DNA of 64,000 bases from Ctena decussata (taxonomy: Eukaryota; Mollusca; Bivalvia; Lucinida; Lucinidae): positions 93,258,638-93,322,637 of the forward strand of contig OZ022503.1 in the NCBI GenBank assembly GCA_963989385.1. The letters run 5' to 3'. The notes beneath the pieces are model-generated. The model saw nothing but the letters and a program-made list of their open reading frames with translations. It did no database searches and was not told the DNA's origin. Within the stretch, counting starts at the first letter, position 1. Each line of letters opens with the position of its first letter. The position numbers and the translations under genes are program-made. Of this stretch, positions 57,711 through 64,000 are shown piece by piece.

Positions 57711-59540
57711 GCAGGAGGAGCAGAAGAATACAGGGAAGCAAACAAGAGGATTCAGAAGGCAGTGAAGAATGCGAAGGAGGACTGGATAGCTAGTCAGTGC
57801 GAGGAGATCGAAACTTGCCTGAAAAAAAAAACAAAAAAAAAACAAGAAAGCATACCAGCTGGTGAAGGATCTAACTCCAGAGAAACAGGGTAGATCCACA
57901 ACTATCCAGGACAGGTCTGGAAAATCTCTTATAGAGGATTAAGGGACTCTCTGCAGATGGACAGAATATTGCTCAGAATTATACAACCATGAGACTGACG
58001 GTGACAATGCGGTTCTGGACTGCAGACAGACCCCAGAAGAAGATCAACAACCGATCCCTCGTAAGGAAGTTGAGATTGCAGTAGCAGCATTGAAGAAGGG
58101 GAAATCTGCCGGAGTTGATAATATACCGGCAGAACTTGTTCAAGCTGGTGGGGAGACCATGATTGATGTTTTAACATATCTGTAACAGGATCTGGAGAAC
58201 AGGAGAATGGCCTACCCCATGGACTCTGCCAGAACTACAGAACAATCAGCCACATCAGTCATTCAAGCAAAGCTATACTAAAAGTCATCTTAGACAGACT
58301 TAAACCACAAGCCGAATAAATAATCGCTGAGGAACAGGCTGGGTTCCGAGCAGGAAGGAGCACCAAAGAACAGATCTTAAACCTTAGAATCCTGTGTGAA
58401 AAGTATCTCCAACATCACAGAATCTGTACCATGTCTACATTGACTTCAAAAAGGCCTTTGACAGGGTATGGAATGCACCCTTATGGGCCACCATGAGGAA
58501 GTACAATATTAGTGCAAACCTAGTTCGCACCGTTGAGCCGCTATACGACAAGGCTACAAGTGCAGTCCAGATAAATGGCAGCACAGGAGAATGGTTTAGA
58601 ACAACAGTTTGAGTAAGACAATGATGTCTTCTGTCACCCACTCTCTTCAACATTTTTCTCGAACGAATCGTGTCTGATGCTCTGGAAGAACATGACGGAA
58701 AGGTTAGCATATGTGGCAGAAGCATTACCAATCTGCGGTTTGCCGATGACATAGACGTTCTAGCTGATGAAGAGCAGGAACTAGAAGCTCTAGTTGAAAG
58801 TCTCGATCAAACCTGCACAAGGTGTAAGATGGAGATCAGTGCTGAGAAGACCAAATTGATGACGAACAGCGCAGATGGCATCCAGAGGGTGATCAGGGTA
58901 AAAGGGCAGAAGCTGGGTACCGTAACAAGCTTCAAATACCTTGTAGTAGTTGTCTCAGATGATGGCTCAAAACAGGAGGTTCTCTCAAGGATTGCACACT
59001 CTGCTTCATCTCTTATCAAATTGAAACCATTTTGGAGAGATAACAACATATCTCTTGGCTGAAAGCTGAAACGTATGCGCTCCCTTGTCATTTCCATATT
59101 TCTGTATGCCTGTGAATTGTGGACCTTGACAGCAGAGTTAGAGAAAAGAACGCAGGCCTTTGAGATGAGATGCTACCGGAGGTTACTGAACATTTCATAC
59201 AAGGACCATATAACCAATGAGGAGGTTCGCAGGAAGATCCAAACAGACATTGGAGAATATGATGAACTCCTGACGCTGGTCAAGAAACGGAAACTAAGGT
59301 GGTTTGGCTACGTCACAAGGTAATCTGGTTTAGCAAAGACGATTCTACAGAGCACAGTGAAAGGTAAAAGAAGAAGAGGCCGACAGAAGAAGAGGTGGGA
59401 AGACAATATTAAAGAGTGGACAAGGATGGATTTTGCCAGCTCAACTAGGGCAGCTGAAGAAAGGACAAGGTGAAAAAGTATTGTTTCGAAGTCACCTGTG
59501 GTGCCCCAACGACCTAGTAAGGTTATGGGATACAATAGAA
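57690..59540 (+). pseudogene. RTE LINE reverse-transcriptase domain, broken
   Basis: In order: KEYREANKRIQKA-like linker (57729-57780), an A-rich slip at 57823-57845, KSAGVDNIPAELVQAGGE (58100-58150), an apparent deletion of about 45 bp before QNYRTI near 58230, and QAGFRAGRST. Then come FKKAFDRVW, a doubly interrupted VRQGC motif (two stops near 58609-58623), and the catalytic FADDID at 58739-58756. The C-terminal thumb follows with YACELWTL and FEMRCYRRLL at 59101-59190, then RWFGYVTR and KGKRRRGRQKKRW at 59357-59398. Family residues are as in RTE/BovB-like elements. The stops and frameshifts make it a pseudogene. Confidence 0.87.
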
Positions 59541-59554
59541 TAGAATATACTTTT

Positions 59555-60420
59555 AACAGCGATAGGCTTAGCTACATGTCTAACAAGACTGAACTCAGAT
59601 ACCTTAAATCGACCATATTCCCGAAGTACACCTGATAGATGTTAACATTATTCATCTTTGTTAATAATTATTTGGTTTTCATATGTCTGTGTTCCACAAT
59701 GTGTTTTTCAATAAACAGCTTATCATTTCTCTTTATTTTCTTTAATTATTAATGAGACGATGCCAAGCCTTGTTATATTCCAGAGGCAAAATAGACAGTT
59801 TTCCTACATAAAGGTTTTGTTATTGTTTTTTACAACCAAGCAAAGACGGACACATATTTTGCCATGAAAATGTATTCATGTCAAAATGGAATATACTTCG
59901 AAAGGAAAGTATTGAACATATTCTCTCTTTTAAGGGTTACCCCGACTGAGAAGAGAAGCAAATTTGGAAATATAGGAGTTTTCCCCTAAAATATACCCAT
60001 TTACCTTACAGTGTCTGGACGCACCTCTGTTAGAGATAATTGTAACCTTCTTACCTCTCATATTGCACAGTTTACTCCTGAAGGCTAGAAAATTATTAAG
60101 AGCTTTCATTTTGTTAAACATTTTCCTCTCGGGAAAGCAGTTACGATTCACAAAAGTTTCTCTTTTTTATTTCCATTACGGTGAAAAAAACCCATCCAAA
60201 TCAGGAAGATTTTCAGATAAGTTAGAAAACGTCTGGACTATTTGCACCTCTAGTTATTTCTTTAAAATTGATAAAAATACCAGAGTATTTTTACAATGAC
60301 CTATCACTGTGGTTAATTTTTATGGATTCTGTGTTTGTTAATGTTGTAATCTAGCAATGTAGTCACTTGTACATTGGGCGGCTATATAGCTGTCCATCTT
60401 TCGTGGATTTGAAAAGAATT
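59555..60420. other. Unannotated sequence
   Basis: No gene or repeat recognised. Confidence 0.5.
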
Positions 60421-60444
60421 TGTTTGAGTGTGTTGTTTTGCTTT

Positions 60445-61110
60445 GTGGCTTCAAAGTTTTTATAGAACATATTGAACTTCACTACAGCTGGTGATTGGGA
60501 CTGTGTGGTCACCGTAAGAAGTCTCCCTGCCCTTCATCATAGTGTACATTTTATTTTCTAGTCCTTTGGGATCATTGATTCCATTGTAGAACTTTAAAAA
60601 TATTTGAGGGTCACTGATGAGGCCTAATTGTCCGAAACTAGCTAGTCTGGCCCAGAAAACTTGTACACTCGACAGTTTTCAGTTCTTTGGTGTGATCCTT
60701 GCTTCCAAAGGATAACCCTTTTATAGAACATATTATCGTATTGTCACAGGAATCATGGATAAAGTAGGGTGAGGGTTGGAGGTCAAACAAATCTGTTAAA
60801 GGTTTTTCCCATTCTGGTTGTTTCTTACTAGCCGTTCCAAAGTTAAAAGATAGGCAATGATATGGAATTAATACTTCAAATCCCATACCCCGCCCTCAAA
60901 ACCAAAAGGGAAAGAAGTAAACACACAAAATGACAAAAGGTCAGGTAAGACTCGTACGGTAAACCAAATGAGCAGCTCTTGCCTAAATAGGTGCCCTTTC
61001 GGCTACCCCAACTGAAAACAACAGCAACAGCAATTCCATTCTCTATTTTAGATTACAAAAAAGCAGAGAGAACGGGCAGCTATTTAGGTGACCATATTGC
61101 TCGACAGTGC
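60445..61110 (+). mobile_element. Hammerhead-bearing dispersed repeat, family HH, copy 3
   Basis: Contains GTGTGGTCACCGTAAGAAGTC, CTTTGGGATCATTGATTCC, the ribozyme, CCTTGCTTCCAAAGGAT, and the AAAGATAGGCAATGAT to GGGCAGCTATTTAG part shared with copy 1. TATAGAACATATT occurs at 60461 and 60722, so at least part of a ~261-bp monomer is repeated in tandem. No coding frame. Confidence 0.75.
60608..60653 (+). ncRNA. Hammerhead ribozyme, type I, copy 3 (best copy)
   Basis: Stem I 5' GGGTCA, core CTGATGA (60614-60620), stem II GGCCTAATTGTCC, core GAAA (60634-60637), stem III CTAGCTAG (3 bp with 2-nt loop), TC, stem I 3' TGGCCC. Stem I forms six pairs (five Watson-Crick and one G-U) and could extend beyond an internal loop through TTT/AAA. 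Stem II keeps the needed G-C at its base with one mismatch inside. The cut triplet is GUC, the standard efficient one, after 60647. All invariant core bases are present. Confidence 0.88.
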
Positions 61111-61114
61111 TTCC

Positions 61115-61720
61115 AGTTTGTTTTATCCATGTTATTGTCTAATCCCCCCCATTGGGTGTAGATAGTCTTGCGAATACCTTTTGCTCCGCACACATTTTAG
61201 AAAAGTTCATGGCTGGTTGTATGTTACTTTGTATTGACTGGTTATCAATGTAATTTTGCGCACGTTTGATCAGGTCCATAAATACTAGAAAAATTATCGA
61301 CATGAACACGTTCTAATAGTATCACAATTTGACCAATGTGCGATTTGACAAAACAGATGTGAACTGAATATGCATAAATGCTCAAATCGCGGGTTGCCAT
61401 TCAATCGTGCCAATACACACACGCGTCCATGCACGTACACGCTCTCGCACTCGCAACATGATTTGGAATGGACAATTAAATCAAATGCGGTCATATTTGC
61501 TGTAACACTAATAAAACATAAGCATAATACATTTTGAAAGTTCAATTTCCAATCCAATGGCTACGCAAATAAATGTGTGCTCAGCCTAGACCTATGCTTT
61601 TTGTAAAAGATAATACTTTTAAAATACTTGTTGCTTGTTGTTTCCGTTTGAGTAAGAGAGTGTTTTATATGCGTGTTTTCTTTTAAGCTCATGTAATTGT
61701 TTTACATCCTTTGGAAAGGA
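61115..61720. other. Unannotated sequence
   Basis: A CACGCGTCCATGCACGTACAC-like GC-alternating stretch at 61418-61445 is the only oddity. No gene recognised. Confidence 0.5.
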
Positions 61721-61721
61721 A

Positions 61722-62300
61722 AAACCGGGCGTATTATGTCAGTCCGTCTGATCGTCCGTCTGTCCGTCCACCCGTACACATTCCTATTTCCGCCTTAACT
61801 CAGTACCGTTTGGGATATATTGCTGTATATTGCTGTAAGTTTATAGCAATATGTTATAGATCAGGGCAGCGTATCATGTAGAAAAATAATTGTTTCCCCT
61901 TTCTTAACTGCCAAGTTACGCCCTTTGATTTCTAATTCTAGACAGTCTTGTGTGCGCCATAACTAGACAACCGTTAGGAATAAATTCATGAAATTTCCTA
62001 GCAATGTGTATGACATCCAGACAATGTGTCGCGTATAACAATGGTTGCTCTTCTATACTTTTTTTCAGAGTTAGATTCCTTTTATTAGTTTCTTAGGCTT
62101 GTGCACCAGATAGCAAAGTAACTGTTTGGAATATCTTGGTGGAACTTAATAGCAATATGCATGATCTAAAGAGAGTGTGTCGCATACGTGGGTTATCCAA
62201 GAAATCATGCAAACGCAGTCATAACTTGTTAATTATATTAGGGCACTAAAATTATACGATGAACAGGTCATGCATAACATACTCGTATGTGCCAAATATC
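61722..62300. mobile_element. Pearl-like element fragment with (GTCC)n
   Basis: AACCGGGCGTATTATGTCAG leads into GTCCGTCTGATCGTCCGTCTGTCCGTCC (61741-61770). Two or three degenerate units follow, with 'tatagcaatatg' near 61845, 'cctagcaatgtg' near 61998 and 'aatagcaatatg' near 62148, about 150 bp apart. The right end is not clear. Confidence 0.6.
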
Positions 62301-62304
62301 ATGC

Positions 62305-64000
62305 ATGTGACTAATGTTTCTGAGAAATAAGAGGATTTTAATGCAAAGATGGAGGCGATACCGGTGGTAAAATTTCATAAACTCGACATATTCTACAAGA
62401 GGTGAGGGGAAAAAGAGTTCCTGCAGATCGTTTTATAGTAATTTCGAATTATTGGAATGTGTGTTATAAGATGATTTAATACTTAGGTACTCTAAATAAG
62501 AGACAGTTATCATTTCATATTACCAAATAAATGTGATTTCAAGGCAACAAAGGTATACCACAGAATTTTAGAATATGTCATTTTTTTAAATGTTTCCCTC
62601 TGTTTTTCGAAGGGTGCAAATGATATAAAAGGAGACACGTCTTCTATTATTTCTTCAACTTTTTTTCTATTTTATCATCTCGAGAGTACCTTTTGATAAC
62701 AAAAAATGTCGTTTAAGGAAATACTTCAATTGTCGTAAATGTTAAGTCAGTTTTGAAATTCAAGGTTTATTTCAACATTGATTTAAACTTGAACCTCAAC
62801 AGTTACTCGTATTTAATAATAATTGCCCCTTAATCGCATAAAAGATGATTAACCTCTTGATTATTAAATTTCTTTTTGTTTTTTGTTTACTTCAGGACAA
62901 TCTTTAACCCACAACTAAGGATTTATCTCTGTTTCGCAGTCGCATTGTCTGCGGTCGGAGTTGTAGCAACAGTATTGCAGATATCTGTTTATGTGTGGAC
63001 ACAATTTGCGTGGCATTGTACGTTTAAGGCACTGACAGGAAAGTATCAATGTTTGGTAGTTTGGTTTATGCAGAAAAGCCTCGCTCAATCGCATTAACTA
63101 TGTAATTATACAAGGTTGCAGCCAAACCCAGCAAATCTGAGTACAATATTGTCTTTCAGCCCAAGGGAAATAAACAAAACATGAATTGCAAACACTTTAT
63201 TCCTGTCACAACAGGAAATGTCATCAGTATTATGTAACAGTATTATGTAACTGTAGTGTTAGACGATATTGTGATTAATGAAATGGCCTATTGTTCCAAA
63301 ATAAAATAGTGGGTCAGGCATCAGACTCAATATTGGTACCGACATAAAACTAGGTTTATTTTTTGGATGAAGTCGGAGCTTTTCATTTGTTTCTTAGCAA
63401 CTAGGGGCTCCCCTAATGGTTTTCATTTTTAATCTACTATATGCTCCAGCCTATGGAATGTCCCTTGAGTCAAGGATCAGATAAAATTGTTATAGTTATT
63501 TGTTAACTAGCCTCTAATAGCATAAGAAAACAAAAAGCTCAAAGACAGCTTGTAAGATCTCAAACATCAAACAGTTTGACCACGGTTTGGCAGCAGGATG
63601 CCACTTAAGCAACAGTTACAGCCGCTTATCAGCCATCTATGTAAACAAACAATTTCATGCTGAAAAGTTCACCAGAATTTGAACTTGTAGCCTGTGGACA
63701 AAAGTGAATCCTGTATTTCAGTGGTGTTTTATTTTTGACATTTCAGGGATCTCCAGACGCCTCGCACCTTCCTATCCTCATATTTTCTTCTAATGGTAGT
63801 ATATCCATGATTTATGAGTATCCTATGATGATTAATTGATGAGCTAGAAAAACGTAATGCATACCTAACAATCAATTTAATATTTTAAACTATAACAAAA
63901 GCATATCGCTAGAGGTTTTAACCTGTAAAATTAGTTTAAGCCCGCTTCTACTCTCCCAGGTAATCGAACAGACCATTCCAAAGAAATTCTTTTGTTGTGG
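62305..64000. other. Unannotated sequence to the end of the window
   Basis: No gene, RNA or repeat recognised. The 73-codon frame at 62876-63097 has hydrophobic stretches but no recognisable domain. A tandem TCAGTATTATGTAACAGTATTATGTAAC lies at 63223-63250. Confidence 0.5.

Larger units (their letters stand above)
55720..59550 (+). mobile_element. RTE-clade LINE, nearly full length, inactive
   Basis: The element has a 5' region with two copies of GGAAGTCTTCCTAGAAGAAG (56049 and 56340), then endonuclease and reverse-transcriptase coding sequence. It ends past a GKRRRGRQ block with an (ATAGA)n-like tail near 59530-59545. RTE elements encode an apurinic-type endonuclease fused to a reverse transcriptase and move by target-primed reverse transcription. 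This copy is broken by several frameshifts, stops and a deletion. The 5' boundary is approximate. Confidence 0.85.

Overview
This window is eukaryotic, repeat-dense and AT-rich. It has no complete protein-coding gene that I can support. The repeat content points to a bivalve mollusc or a close lophotrochozoan relative. The signs are pearl/Helitron-like arrays joined to (ACGG)n microsatellites and hairpin ends, an RTE-clade LINE, tRNA-derived SINEs, abundant fold-back MITEs and hammerhead-bearing repeats. The species call is an inference. Open reading frames are short (150 codons or less). Apart from the retroelement relics listed here, they look like chance or repeat-derived frames. The window is most likely intergenic or the inside of a very large intron.

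Layout. At 0.5-10.2 kb there is one copy of a palindromic MITE, two fold-back repeats, and three tandem-repeat elements with units of about 169, 150 and 300 bp, plus a SINE. At 10.5-15 kb there are small hairpin repeats, a second MITE copy and the first hammerhead-ribozyme repeat. At 15.2-17.5 kb lies a PIF/Harbinger-like non-autonomous transposon with TTA target duplications, split by a pearl-like insertion. At 17.9-29 kb there are palindromes, SINEs and an array whose units each carry a perfect AGGTCA-CTG-TGACCT palindrome. At 29.1-29.6 kb is a 428-bp miniature LTR retrotransposon (TRIM) with a primer-binding site, polypurine tract and target duplication. At 32.4-36.3 kb there are a fold-back, an array, a headless SINE, two 150-bp direct repeats around a palindrome, and a LINE reverse-transcriptase C-terminus. 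At 37-46 kb there is a cluster of six MITE copies, a degenerate reverse-strand hammerhead, a SINE with a perfect 13-bp target duplication, a long (TA)n tract and a 325-bp array. At 46-51 kb are fragments of the RTE LINE, a second Harbinger-like element holding a Penelope-type reverse-transcriptase relic, and a tandem array related to the hammerhead repeats. At 55.7-59.5 kb is a nearly full-length but dead RTE-clade LINE. At 60.4-61.1 kb is the best hammerhead copy.

The most interesting system is the dispersed repeat that carries type I hammerhead ribozymes. Three loci have the same segment lengths (6-7-13-4-8-2-6 nt), with base-pairing changes that preserve the stems. Part of the family is tandem, with monomers of about 260-275 bp. 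This fits either long terminal repeats of Penelope-like elements or retrozyme-like circular RNA retroelements. A Penelope-type reverse-transcriptase relic lies at 48.1-48.6 kb.
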